A DNA stretch of 64,000 nucleotides from Mycolicibacterium peregrinum (GTDB lineage Bacteria > Actinomycetota > Actinomycetes > Mycobacteriales > Mycobacteriaceae): assembly GCF_001665785.1 (NCBI RefSeq), contig NZ_LZSO01000034.1, positions 117,489-181,488 on the forward strand, written 5' to 3'. The notes beneath the pieces are model-generated. The model was not told where the DNA came from. It made no database searches and saw only the letters and a list, made by a program, of their open reading frames with translations. The position numbers and the translations under genes are program-made. Shown piece by piece: positions 25,441 to 34,320 of the stretch (positions within the stretch are counted from its first letter, which is position 1; every line of letters begins with the position of its first letter).

Positions 25441-27146
25441 GGTAAACCTCCGGCGACGGGTTCGGGCTCGCCGCTAGGCAGACTGGCGAGCAACTCACGG
25501 GTATAGGGGTGCTGAGGATCGGCGAAAATGTCTGCAGCCGTGCCGGACTCGACAACCTCGCCCTGTCGCATCACCAGAACCCGGTCGGCCATGTGGTGGA
25601 TGACGCCGAGGTCGTGCGAGATGAACAGGTAGGAGAGCCGAAGCCGGTCCTGCAGGTCGGTCAGCAGATCGAGTACCTGCGCCTGAATGGTGACGTCGAG
25701 CGCGGAGACCGGTTCGTCGCAGACGATCACATCCGGCTCGGGAGCCAGCGCCCGGGCGATCGCGACCCGCTGTCGCTGCCCCCCGGACAGGGACAGCGGC
25801 CTGCGGTCCAGATGTTCCGGGCCCAACCCGACGTCGGCGAGCAGATCCTCGGTGCGTCGCCGACGGGCTTCGGCATCCGGAAACCGCTCGGCGGGAAGCG
25901 CGTCGGAGATGATGCGACGAACCGTCCAGCGAGGGTCGAACGATCCCAGCGGGTCCTGATAGACCACCGAGATCCGCCGACGCCGCGGGCGTCGTTCGGA
26001 CTCGGTCGCTTGGTTCCATGGCTCGCCGGCCAAGTGCACGCTGCCGTCGTCGGGCTCGAGCAGGGCCAGAGCCAGACGTGCCGTGGTGGTCTTTCCCGAT
26101 CCGGATTCTCCGACTATGCCGAGTGTCTCGCCCACGCCGAGGGTGAACGACACGTCGTTCACGGCAGTGCGTGCCACCCCATCGGGCCCGGTGAACCTCT
26201 TCACCAAACCCTCTGCCCGCAAGAGGATCCCGTCGGCGGGCGGGGCTTTGCGAGTCACCGGGTGTGCCGGTCGTGGCGACGTGTTCGACAATCGAGTGCC
26301 CTTGCGGTGCGCCGCGGGTACCGCATCGAGCAGTGACTGCGTGTAGGGATGAGCCGGCGCCGACAGCACCTGGGCCACGGAACCCTGTTCCACCACATGG
26401 CCGTCGCGCATCACCGCCACCCGGTCGGCCAATCGGCTCACCACGGCGAGGTCGTGGCTGATCACGATGAGGCCGGTGCCACGGCCCTTCATGTCCGCCA
26501 GCAGATCGAGGATCTGCGCCTGCACGGTGACATCCAGCGCGGTGGTCGGCTCGTCGGCGATGAGCAGCGGCGGATCCAGAGCGATCGCCGACGCGATCAA
26601 CGCACGTTGGCGTTGGCCGCCGGACAGCTCGTGCGGAAGCTGGCGGGCGCGCAACGGTGGATCCGGGACGCCCACGGCGGCGAGTAGTTCGAGCACCCGG
26701 GCCGAGCGTCGAGCCCGGTTACCGAACCGGTGCAGCCTCAGCGTCTCGGCGATTTCGCGTCCCACGCTGCGGAGCGGATCCAGAGACACCAGAGCGTCCT
26801 GCAACACGAACCCGACCTTCTTGCCGCGCACCGCACGCCAGTCCCGGTCGCCGTATCCCAGTACCGATTCGCCCCCGACGTCGAGTCGGTCCGCCCTCAC
26901 CTGCACCGAGGAGGCCGGGCCTGCGCCGGTCAAACCCAGCAGAGCGCGCGCGGTGACGCTCTTGCCGGAACCGGATTCCCCGACCAGAGCCAGGCACTCC
27001 CCGGCATCGACGTGCAGGGAGATCCCGTGCACCACCTGGCGGCGATGGCGGCCCGCGCCGAAGGCGACTACGAGACCCGAGACGTCCACCAGCCGGTGCG
27101 ACGGCTGCTCGGCGCTTCGAGCCCGAGCGGGCAATACCTCGGTCAT
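25437..27146 (-). CDS. Dipeptide/nickel-type ABC transporter, fused double ATP-binding protein
   Basis: 569 residues from ATG 27146 (MTEVLPARARSAEQP). Two complete ABC domains are fused, equivalent to DppD and DppF. The first has GESGSGKSVTARAL, ELSGGQRQRALIA and LLIADEPTTALDVT. The second has GESGSGKTTTARLA, SLSGGQRQRVAIARAL and VIVCDEPVSALDVT. Each is followed by the oligopeptide-type C-terminal extension (YTQSLLDAVP and YTRELLASLP). It drives the permeases encoded just upstream. It overlaps the neighbouring genes by four bases at both ends. Confidence 0.88.
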   Translation of the reverse strand: MTEVLPARARSAEQPSHRLVDVSGLVVAFGAGRHRRQVVHGISLHVDAGECLALVGESGSGKSVTARALLGLTGAGPASSVQVRADRLDVGGESVLGYGDRDWRAVRGKKVGFVLQDALVSLDPLRSVGREIAETLRLHRFGNRARRSARVLELLAAVGVPDPPLRARQLPHELSGGQRQRALIASAIALDPPLLIADEPTTALDVTVQAQILDLLADMKGRGTGLIVISHDLAVVSRLADRVAVMRDGHVVEQGSVAQVLSAPAHPYTQSLLDAVPAAHRKGTRLSNTSPRPAHPVTRKAPPADGILLRAEGLVKRFTGPDGVARTAVNDVSFTLGVGETLGIVGESGSGKTTTARLALALLEPDDGSVHLAGEPWNQATESERRPRRRRISVVYQDPLGSFDPRWTVRRIISDALPAERFPDAEARRRRTEDLLADVGLGPEHLDRRPLSLSGGQRQRVAIARALAPEPDVIVCDEPVSALDVTIQAQVLDLLTDLQDRLRLSYLFISHDLGVIHHMADRVLVMRQGEVVESGTAADIFADPQHPYTRELLASLPSGEPEPVAGGLP

Positions 27147-28009
27147 GTCAGCCGTCCTTCCAGGCGTTGCTGCAGGTAGCGGCCGACCACGGTGACTGCG
27201 AGGGTGCAGCCGACGATAGCCAGGCCCGGAAACACTTCCAGCCACCACGCGGTGGACACGAAGTCGCGTCCGGCGTTGAGCATGGCGCCCCACTCGGGTG
27301 CAGGCGGTGCGACTCCCAGCCCGAGAAAGCTAAGTGACGACGCCCATACGATCGACTGACCCACGCCCATGGTTCCCAACACCACCAGGGGGCGCATCGC
27401 GTTGGGAAAGATGTGGCGGCCGACGATGCGATGTGGTGGATGCCCGAGAGCGACTGCCGCACTGACATATCCGGAGTCCTTCACCGCCAGAACCTGTCCC
27501 CTGATCATCCGCGCGTACCCGGCGGCCGAACCGATCGCGACAGCCACGATCTGGGTGGCTGCGCCCGGGCCCAGCATGGCGATGAACAACAGTGCGACGA
27601 GCATGCCGGGCAGGGCGAGGACGACCTCCAGGAACCGGCTGATGGCTCCGTCGGTGAACCGGCCGCCCAGCCCGGAAGCCAGGCCGAACAGGATCGCCAC
27701 GCTCAGCGCCAACGCGGTGGCCCCCACCCCGATCGCCAATGAACTCTGGGTCCCGTAGACGACCCGGGTATAGATGTCGCGCCCGGAGGCATCGGTACCG
27801 AACCAGTGCTCCCAGGAGGGGACCTGCAGTGGTGCCTCGATATCGGTGTCATAGGGCGACTCGCTGGTGAACAGCGACGGGGCCAGCGCCCACGCCAACA
27901 TCAGTGCGAGGTAGGCCCCGGCGATCCACACCGCCGGTCGAAACCACCCGCCCGCCCAGACGCCGAGGCCCGATCCTGCCGAGGGCCGGTCGATGATGCG
28001 CACTGCCAC
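27143..28009 (-). CDS. Dipeptide/nickel-type ABC transporter permease (DppC-like)
   Basis: 288 residues from GTG 28009, which lies just after the stop of the upstream permease and eight bases after AGGAGG; an ATG at 28051 would overlap that gene by 41 bases. The N-terminal OppC segment, the HWFGTDASGRDIYTRVVYGT block typical of the family, and the EAA loop YVSAAVALGHPPHRIVGRHI are all visible. Six helices are predicted. It pairs with the DppB-like protein. Confidence 0.85.
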   Translation of the reverse strand: MAVRIIDRPSAGSGLGVWAGGWFRPAVWIAGAYLALMLAWALAPSLFTSESPYDTDIEAPLQVPSWEHWFGTDASGRDIYTRVVYGTQSSLAIGVGATALALSVAILFGLASGLGGRFTDGAISRFLEVVLALPGMLVALLFIAMLGPGAATQIVAVAIGSAAGYARMIRGQVLAVKDSGYVSAAVALGHPPHRIVGRHIFPNAMRPLVVLGTMGVGQSIVWASSLSFLGLGVAPPAPEWGAMLNAGRDFVSTAWWLEVFPGLAIVGCTLAVTVVGRYLQQRLEGRLT

Positions 28010-28010
28010 G

Positions 28011-28946
28011 TCACGCCCTCCTGATGCGGGGATCGACCCGGACGAAGGCAACGTCCACCAACAGGTTCGCCACCACGTAGACCAACGCCACCAGCAGCGT
28101 CACACCGACCACCACCGGCATGTCCTGCTTGGAGACGGCGTCGACCAGGATGCGGCCCAAACCGGGTCGGACGAATACGATCTCGACGATCACAGCCGTG
28201 GAGAACAACGAGCCCAGGGCCCAACCCGAAAGGGACAGACCAGGTAACACCGCGTGCCGCAACGCATGTCGCCAGCGCACACCCCAGTCACTCATTCCAC
28301 GCGCACGTGCCGATACGGCGAATGGTTGCTCCATGGCCGTGGAGAACTCGTCGCGGGTCACCTGGCCCAGGAAGCCGGCCAACGGCAATGCCAGAGTCAA
28401 CGCAGGCAGCACCAGGCCGGCGACGCCGTCGTCGCCGACGACCGGGAACAGATGCAGCTGGAACGCGAAGACCACCAGCAAGACGATGCCGAGCCAATAC
28501 TGCGGCAATGCAGCCAGAAAGATCTCCACACCCGAACCGAGCGCGGCCAGCGCCCGACTGCGATGCGCCGTGAGCAGGGTGACCACCACCGCAATCGCCC
28601 ATGCGGCCACCAACGCGGTGATCGTCAACACCAGGGTGGGCCCCACCTGCTGCCCGATGATGTCGGCCACCGGTTGTTTGAGCACGTACGACGTTCCCAG
28701 ATCGCCGCGCAGCAGCCCACCGAGATAGTCGACGTACTGCACCAGCAGTGGCCGGTCGAATCCGTACTGCGCGTTGACTGCTGCCAATTGCTCGGGGCTG
28801 GGTTTTGAGCCGGCGCCACCGAGTATCGTCTGGGCCGGGTCACCCGGCATCAGGTGCTGAGCCAGGAACGTCAAAGTTGCCGCGCCCCAGAGCACTCCGA
28901 GCATCCCGGCGATTCGGACGAGCGCGCGTCTCACGGTGCCAGCCAT
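28011..28946 (-). CDS. Dipeptide/nickel-type ABC transporter permease (DppB-like)
   Basis: 311 residues. Typical DppB features are the N-terminal helix with TLTFLAQHLMPGDPA, QYGFDRPLLVQYVDYLGGLL, RGDLGTSYVLKQPV, and the EAA loop FAVSARARGMSDWGVRWRHA. The first helix precedes a large external loop, as in OppB. The ATG lies 16 bases inside the end of the substrate-binding protein gene, so translation is coupled. Together with the DppC-like protein it forms the transmembrane path for the imported solute. Confidence 0.87.
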   Translation of the reverse strand: MAGTVRRALVRIAGMLGVLWGAATLTFLAQHLMPGDPAQTILGGAGSKPSPEQLAAVNAQYGFDRPLLVQYVDYLGGLLRGDLGTSYVLKQPVADIIGQQVGPTLVLTITALVAAWAIAVVVTLLTAHRSRALAALGSGVEIFLAALPQYWLGIVLLVVFAFQLHLFPVVGDDGVAGLVLPALTLALPLAGFLGQVTRDEFSTAMEQPFAVSARARGMSDWGVRWRHALRHAVLPGLSLSGWALGSLFSTAVIVEIVFVRPGLGRILVDAVSKQDMPVVVGVTLLVALVYVVANLLVDVAFVRVDPRIRRA

Positions 28947-30595
28947 GCGTCGTGCAGCACGGGCTCACCCTCCGAAGGCTCGATCCAGACGTCCTTCAGT
29001 CGCTTCTTGGCGACCAGTCGGGTGGTCTGCGGGTACAGCCCGAGGTGGTACGCGTTCTCGGCGACGATCTGCTCGACCTCGCCATAGAGTTTCTTCTGTT
29101 GCTCGACATCGATCGACGCTGCCGCCTGGTGCAGTAGATCGTCGATCTTGGGATCCGAAACCCACGACATGTTGTTGCCCGGAGCAGCTTTCAGTGAATC
29201 GCTGGAGTACACGATCGAGAGCACGGCGGGCGTCGGGCTGTTCCAGTACGCGCCGGTCAGGCCGTCATAGGCATCCTTGTTCGTAAATGCCGCGTAATAC
29301 TGGTCGGCCGGAAGCGGCTTGAGCACGACATCGAAGCCGATCTGTTTCTCGGCGGCCTGAATGTTCTGGAACAGGGTCACATCGGCGGGCGGCGTGTCTC
29401 CCGGATCCGACGAGTAGACCAGTTGTGCGGTCAGTCGCCGGCCGTCCTTGGTGCGGTAGCCGTCGGCGTCGCGCTGGGCCCATCCCGCGGAATCCAGGAG
29501 CGCGTTGGCCTTGTCCGGGTCATATGCGTAGTGGTCGCGCAGATCGTCGCGCAGGTAGGGCGTCGTCGACGACAGCGGGCCCGGCTCCCAGTCGAACACG
29601 CCGAGATACGCGCTGCGAACGGCCGCTTCGGCATTGGCGCCGTGGATGAACGCCTGACGCACAGACTTGTCGTCGAACGGCCCATGGCTGGTGTTCAGCG
29701 CGATGCCGTTGGGCAACCCGGTGTGGGTGAAGGACTGCAGGACCAGATTGCGATCGGCTTCCAGTGCGGCCTTCTGCTGGGGCGGCGGGTTGAAGATGAT
29801 GTCGGCGTCGCGGCCCTGCACTGCCGCGAAGCGGACCGATCCGTCTTCGAGGAACTTCCAACTGACGTGCTCGAGGTAGGCCGGTCCCTGGTGTTTGGCG
29901 TCTTTCGGAGCCGAGTTGTAGTCAGGGTTGCGGTCCAGTTCGACGCTCTGGCCGCGGATCCACTGTTTGACGATGAACGGTCCGGTGCCGACCGGCGACT
30001 GGCAGTTGGCCTCCAGCCCCCGGGCCATCGCCTTGGGCGACTCGATTCCGAAGAATGCCTGCGAAAGCACCGGCAGCAGAGCGGAATACGGTGAGGAAAG
30101 GGTGAGCTCGAAGGTGGACGGATTCACCGCGCGTGAAGACTTGTAGTACGGCCTCAGATAGCCCGTGTCGGTCTGTGACTGCGTGGCCGGATCCAGGATC
30201 TGCTCGAAGTTGGCCTGTACCGCAGCGGCATCCAGTGGGGTGCCGTCGTGAAACTTCACCCCGGAGCGGATCGCGAAGGCGTAGACCAGACCGTCCGGGG
30301 ACACCGTCCAGGAATCGGCCAGCCACGGCACAACCGAGCCGTCGGGACGTTCGGAGACCAGTGAGTCCAGATACTGCCTGGCGACGTAAGTCTGCGGCAT
30401 GTCACCGAAGTTGTGCGGGTCGAGGCAGGTCGGCTCCCGGTCGGCGCCGTACACGATGGACCCGCCGCTCACCGGCGTGCCGCCGTCACCCGAGGATTCG
30501 TTCTGCGCCCCACTTCCGCAGCCGGCGGCCACCATCGCAACCGACAGGGCAGCGGCGGACGTCATCAGGGCATGGCGGAGGACGGTACGAGGCAT
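28931..30595 (-). CDS. ABC substrate-binding lipoprotein, peptide/nickel (SBP_bac_5) family
   Basis: 554 residues from ATG 30595 (MPRTVLRHALMTSAAALSVA). A lipoprotein signal ends AAGC, followed by GSGAQNESSG. The SBP_bac_5 body is clear: SIVYGADREPTCLDPHNFGD, SWTVSPDGLVYAFAIRSGVK and FHDGTPLDAAAVQANFE, and near the C-terminus YGEVEQIVAENAYHLGLYPQ. Family members bind peptides, nickel-chelates, opines or other solutes. The association with two flavin monooxygenases suggests an organosulfur ligand, by inference only. It is the first gene of a six-gene operon. Confidence 0.85.
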   Translation of the reverse strand: MPRTVLRHALMTSAAALSVAMVAAGCGSGAQNESSGDGGTPVSGGSIVYGADREPTCLDPHNFGDMPQTYVARQYLDSLVSERPDGSVVPWLADSWTVSPDGLVYAFAIRSGVKFHDGTPLDAAAVQANFEQILDPATQSQTDTGYLRPYYKSSRAVNPSTFELTLSSPYSALLPVLSQAFFGIESPKAMARGLEANCQSPVGTGPFIVKQWIRGQSVELDRNPDYNSAPKDAKHQGPAYLEHVSWKFLEDGSVRFAAVQGRDADIIFNPPPQQKAALEADRNLVLQSFTHTGLPNGIALNTSHGPFDDKSVRQAFIHGANAEAAVRSAYLGVFDWEPGPLSSTTPYLRDDLRDHYAYDPDKANALLDSAGWAQRDADGYRTKDGRRLTAQLVYSSDPGDTPPADVTLFQNIQAAEKQIGFDVVLKPLPADQYYAAFTNKDAYDGLTGAYWNSPTPAVLSIVYSSDSLKAAPGNNMSWVSDPKIDDLLHQAAASIDVEQQKKLYGEVEQIVAENAYHLGLYPQTTRLVAKKRLKDVWIEPSEGEPVLHDAWLAP

Positions 30596-31040
30596 GTCAT
30601 GCGTTCTTTCGGTCGGTCGAAGAGCGTCGAGCACCGGAAGGCCGAGGGTGCGGTGGACGTGACCGTGCCGATCGGTGGTGAGGTGAGTGAGCGCTGATCA
30701 GGGGTTCAAGGGGTGGTACAGAAGCCTCGCCACGATGCCCAACCCAACGGCCCGAAACAAGAGATCAAATCGGGTCGATCAAAAATGGACTACAAAATCG
30801 ACCAGTACGTCCGTCACGGCCGCGATGGCGGTGCTGGAAATCACCTCGTAGCCATGCGTGCTGAGGGTCGGCAGACACAGCAAGCCCGCCTGGGGGGACA
30901 GCCCCGAGGCTTTCGTATGTGACGCATCGGACTCGAAGGCACCGAGCATCGCGAAAGTTCGTCGAACCCGTCATCCAGCCCGGCCATGCCTGCTCTGTTG
31001 CCGCTGCGGCCGGTCTGGAAACCTCGTGCCGGTCAGGCGG
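30596..31040. other. Hairpin-rich leader of the ABC/monooxygenase operon
   Basis: No gene is seen in these 445 bases. On the minus strand, 315 to 215 bases upstream of the operon, hairpins follow each other: GCCTCGGGG with CCCCCAGGC (30888-30910), CCTCAGC with GCT and GAGG (30844-30866), CCGC-CATC-GCGG (30820-30831) and CCGT-G-ACGG (30811-30819). Downstream, GGTCGAT (30773-30779) and ATCGACC (30797-30803) form an inverted repeat, a possible operator. The arrangement suggests a structured leader RNA; it does not match a riboswitch consensus well enough to name. Confidence 0.4.
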
Positions 31041-31859
31041 TCACCGTGGTGCGGTGCGATCTGGGAACGGGTCGTTGTTGAAATCGATCTGAGCCGCCGG
31101 GTTGCTGATCGCGGTGACGAGGCCGGTGCCGAACGCCCCGGCACTGTCGTACAGCGTCGAGCCGCCGACCGCGATGCCGTCGGAAGCCCGATGCGAATCC
31201 GCCTCCACACCGATCCACTCGTCTCGCGGCAGCCGGGACAGCGCGACCGTGAGATCACCGTTGATGTAGCCGACGCCGGCGGTTCCCAGATTGGTGACCA
31301 GGCTGGTTCCCTCGGCCGCCATCGCCGCCCGCACAAAGGGTGAATTCGGGTGGCCCTGCACCACGGTGATGGTGCGGTTCATGAATCGCTTACGCGACGC
31401 GTTCTGATGATCGGCGATGGCGCGACTCCAACCGCCGGCGTCGCTGCCCATGTATGTCGTCCGGTCTCCGTCGAGCACGGCGGGCGGTTCGAAGACGGCC
31501 GTCGAACTCCATTCCTCACCACGCGGCGGTTCGCTCCACCGGTATTGGACCAACGTCGCCCGCGCGACGGTCACGCCGTCCTGGACCAGTTCGCACTCGG
31601 AGTTGCGGACACGCCTGCCGTCGCGAATCAGCGCCACCTTCGTCGTCGTCGGCAGTCCACGGGCGGCCTTGAACAGGTCGACCGTCAACCGGGCCGGCAG
31701 GAATTCGGGAAGGCCGAAGGCTGACTCCAATGCCCGGGCGGTCAGGCCGACGAGCGCCGGGCCGTTGAGATGATCCTGACCCCAGTGGCTCTGCGCAAAG
31801 CGGGTCGGCTGGAACCGGTCCTGCTCGGACTGCACGAAATGGGCGTCAACCTCGGTCAT
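31041..31859 (-). CDS. Acyl-CoA thioesterase-like, double-hotdog protein
   Basis: 272 residues. The start MTEVDAHFVQSEQDRFQPT leads into SHWGQDHLNGPALVGLTARA, a TesB-like first hotdog with the helix after HLNG. A second half, with DEWIGVEADSHRASDGIAVG followed by GSTLYDSAGAFGTG, matches the acyl-CoA thioesterase family common in mycobacteria. It probably hydrolyses acyl-CoAs. It lies 44 bases downstream of the MBL hydrolase gene on the same strand. Confidence 0.7.
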   Translation of the reverse strand: MTEVDAHFVQSEQDRFQPTRFAQSHWGQDHLNGPALVGLTARALESAFGLPEFLPARLTVDLFKAARGLPTTTKVALIRDGRRVRNSECELVQDGVTVARATLVQYRWSEPPRGEEWSSTAVFEPPAVLDGDRTTYMGSDAGGWSRAIADHQNASRKRFMNRTITVVQGHPNSPFVRAAMAAEGTSLVTNLGTAGVGYINGDLTVALSRLPRDEWIGVEADSHRASDGIAVGGSTLYDSAGAFGTGLVTAISNPAAQIDFNNDPFPDRTAPR

Positions 31860-31903
31860 CGGCGAATCGTCGCATATGGGCTAACTAATTTGGACGGCGG
31901 GGA

Positions 31904-32602
31904 TCACGAAGGACGCCGGGCACCCAGCCAGCGCTGCTGCAGCCGGATGAAATGCGCGTCGACGACGGCGCCGTGGCCGGGAACGTAAACACCGTCCTCC
32001 CCGCCTGCGGCCAGTACCGCATCCAGGGTGACCGGCCAGGATTCGAGGTCGGAGTCGGCGTCGATGACCGGGTCCCCGGACTGCTCGACGAGGTCACCAC
32101 AGAACACGACCGTGTGCCTGTCCGGCACCGTGACGATCAGATCGTGGTTGGTGTGGCCAGGACCGGGGCGGCGGATGCTCACGGTCCGGCCGCCCAAATC
32201 GATCTCTCCACCAGACACCTCATGCACCGACTCCGGCATTGCCCCGATGGCCCGGTCGACGTCGTCGGGGTCGGTGCCGTAGCGGACCGCGTCCTCGCGC
32301 AGGTGTGCCCGGCCGTTAGTCATGGCAGCGGCAACTTCTGGTGCACAACAGATTTCGGCGTCCTCGAACCAGGAGCAACCGAGGACGTGGTCAAAATGGT
32401 TGTGCGTCAGGATGATGTGCCCGACCCGATGGCCTGTGAGCACAGCGACATCGACCTCGATGCCTTGTGCCTCGGCCAAAGTCGTGCCGGCATCGACCAA
32501 CAAAGCGTGCGTGCCGCCGCTGACCAGACCGACGGTCACGTCCAGGAAGGGCAGGCGCGTGCGCCACACACCTGCGCCCAACTGCTCCCACTCGTAGTTC
32601 AC
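31904..32602 (-). CDS. MBL-fold metallo-hydrolase
   Basis: 232 residues from GTG 32602 (MNYEWEQLGAGVWRTR). The zinc-binding motif H-x-H-x-D-H is complete in ILTHNHFDHVLG, with further ligands in PGPGHTNHDLIV, the Asp of VVFCGDLVEQ and the His of VYVPGHGAVVD. This is the beta-lactamase-fold hydrolase superfamily, which includes glyoxalase II, lactonases and others. It lacks a signal peptide, so it is cytoplasmic. It is divergent from the serine beta-lactamase-fold gene by 44 bases and precedes the thioesterase gene. The substrate is unknown. Confidence 0.82.
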   Translation of the reverse strand: MNYEWEQLGAGVWRTRLPFLDVTVGLVSGGTHALLVDAGTTLAEAQGIEVDVAVLTGHRVGHIILTHNHFDHVLGCSWFEDAEICCAPEVAAAMTNGRAHLREDAVRYGTDPDDVDRAIGAMPESVHEVSGGEIDLGGRTVSIRRPGPGHTNHDLIVTVPDRHTVVFCGDLVEQSGDPVIDADSDLESWPVTLDAVLAAGGEDGVYVPGHGAVVDAHFIRLQQRWLGARRPS

Positions 32603-32646
32603 GGCCCCGTGCCGGCCAGGGGATCCACCCCTGCGAAGCTACTCCA

Positions 32647-33468
32647 ATGCGCCGACTCCTGTCCTTTGCCTGCGTACTGGCCGCCTTGGGCGCCGGCACC
32701 ACGGTCCCTTCGGCGAGTGCCGCCTGTACGACCGGATCGGACTGCGACTTCTCGGAGCGCCTGGCCGCTGCCGACGCCTACTTGGCGACCCGCCCGGGCA
32801 CGGTCGGGTACGTCCTGCGTGACCGCACCACCGGGGTGATCTACCGCAATGCACACGCCGGCGAACACGTGTGGACAGCGTCCACGATCAAGCTGGGCAT
32901 GGTGGTCGACGTGCTCACCAGGCAACGGGCCGGCACCGTCACTCTGACCGATTCGGACCGGGCCCTGATGGCGGCCATGCTGCACTCGTCTGACGACGAT
33001 GCGGCCGACACTCTGTGGTCGCGATACAGCGGGGCTGATCACCAGGCGTTCAACGCCGACTTCCCCGCGTACGGGCTCACCGGGCTGCAACCGCAGCGCG
33101 GGTTCAGCAGGACGTTCCCGTACTGGGGTTTCCAGAAGGCCACACCCGAGGATCTGGACCGGTTGATGACCTACACGCTGACCAGCCTGACCCCGGCTGA
33201 GACGGCAGACATCGTCGATGCGCTCCAGCACGTCGACACCAACCAGCAGTGGGGCGTCTGGGGCGCCGGCGCGGCGATGAAACCCGGCAACAAGGACGGC
33301 TGGTCGCTCGAACAGGGCGGCTGGGTGGTCAACAGCGTAGGTTTCGCCGGACCGCAGCAGCGCTACACGCTGGCGATCATGAACGCGCTCGGCGACCAGG
33401 GCGGCTACGACGACGGGGTACAGACCACCACGCATCTCAGCGAGGTACTGCTGGCCGGGCGACGCTGA
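32647..33468 (+). CDS. Exported serine beta-lactamase-fold protein, atypical
   Basis: 273 residues with a signal peptide (MRRLLSFACVLAALGAG, cleavage near ASA-AC). The class A beta-lactamase/PBP nucleophile motif S-x-x-K is present as WTASTIKLGMVVD. The second motif region reads MLHSSDDDAADTLW, with S-D-D where beta-lactamases have S-D-N. The K-T-G triad appears replaced by KPGNKDGW, and no omega-loop Glu motif is visible. I therefore expect a serine hydrolase or a non-hydrolytic penicillin-recognising relative, not an efficient beta-lactamase. It acts outside the membrane. Confidence 0.75.
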   Translation: MRRLLSFACVLAALGAGTTVPSASAACTTGSDCDFSERLAAADAYLATRPGTVGYVLRDRTTGVIYRNAHAGEHVWTASTIKLGMVVDVLTRQRAGTVTLTDSDRALMAAMLHSSDDDAADTLWSRYSGADHQAFNADFPAYGLTGLQPQRGFSRTFPYWGFQKATPEDLDRLMTYTLTSLTPAETADIVDALQHVDTNQQWGVWGAGAAMKPGNKDGWSLEQGGWVVNSVGFAGPQQRYTLAIMNALGDQGGYDDGVQTTTHLSEVLLAGRR

Positions 33469-33515
33469 CCTGACCGGACAGGTTTGCCCTGGCGGGCTCT
33501 GGGAACTCCTAGCTC

Positions 33516-34310
33516 ATGTTGATCAGACGAATCGCCCGCCCCATGCTGTCTGCGACCTTCATCGCCCGAGGCGTCGAGACCCTGCGCGACCCGAGCACCT
33601 CCACCGAAACGACACGCAGAACCCTGGGTGCGCTGAGTGCACTACCCGGCCCCGTGGGGGCCGGGGTTCCGAACAACGCCGACACGGTCGCACGGGTCAA
33701 CGCGGCGGTTCAGGTGGCGGGTGGCCTACTCCTGGCGCTCGGCCGGGCCCCCCGCCTCACCGCGGCGGCTCTGGCCGTCACGATGATTCCGAGAAGCGTT
33801 GGTTCACAGGCATTCCTGAAAGATTCCGACCCGCAACACGCCGCGGCTCAGCGTCGTGAGTTTCTCACGGACGTGAGTCTGTTGGGCGGCCTGATCATCG
33901 CCGCAGCCGACACGGCCGGCAAGCCGTCGTTGGCCTGGCGCGGACGCCGTGCGGCCCGGCACGTCTCGGCCAGTGTCGCCGCCGCCGTTCCCGGCATTTC
34001 CGCGAGTGGTGACGCCCTCACCGACAGTGCGTTCGCCGAGAAGGTCGGGCAGGGCCTGGCCGTCGGTGCCGAACGCGGCCGTGAACTCGCCGATGCGGCC
34101 GTGGAACGGACGACTGAACTGGCGGCCGAATTGGCGCAACTTGCGCGGGAACACGGTCCCGAGGTGGCCGACGCGGCCCGCGAACGAGCCACCGAGTTCG
34201 CGCACATCGCCCGTGAGCGCGCACCCGAACTCGCCGAGGCCGCGCGCGAGCGATCCGCCGCGCTGGCCGATATCGCGCGAGCCCAACTCGAGCAGCGACG
34301 GAGTCGGTAG
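33516..34310 (+). CDS. DoxX-family membrane protein with an 11-residue repeat tail
   Basis: 264 residues. The first 150 have the DoxX pattern: MLIRRIARPMLSATFIARGV, ALSALPGPVGAGVP, then VNAAVQVAGGLLLALGRAPR and ALAVTMIP with about four helices. The C-terminal 100 residues are a charged amphipathic helix containing four 11-residue repeats from residue 210: AREHGPEVADA, ARERATEFAHI, ARERAPELAEA and ARERSAALADI. DoxX proteins are linked to redox and membrane stress functions. The hendecad tail is unusual and may lie on a membrane surface. The gene stops 10 bases before the RDD gene. Confidence 0.75.
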   Translation: MLIRRIARPMLSATFIARGVETLRDPSTSTETTRRTLGALSALPGPVGAGVPNNADTVARVNAAVQVAGGLLLALGRAPRLTAAALAVTMIPRSVGSQAFLKDSDPQHAAAQRREFLTDVSLLGGLIIAAADTAGKPSLAWRGRRAARHVSASVAAAVPGISASGDALTDSAFAEKVGQGLAVGAERGRELADAAVERTTELAAELAQLAREHGPEVADAARERATEFAHIARERAPELAEAARERSAALADIARAQLEQRRSR

Positions 34311-34320
34311 CGTTGACGGC

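Noticed and set aside
24067..25506. 479-codon plus-strand frame over the LLM monooxygenase
   Set aside because: Antisense shadow; the minus strand carries all family motifs and operon overlaps.
30811..30925. Canonical SAM-IV or SAM-I riboswitch call
   Set aside because: Stem order and a GGCTTGCTG segment are similar, but the conserved core segments (GGCAACC, GGTGCC) are absent and P1 pairing is weak, so it is kept only as a candidate structured RNA.
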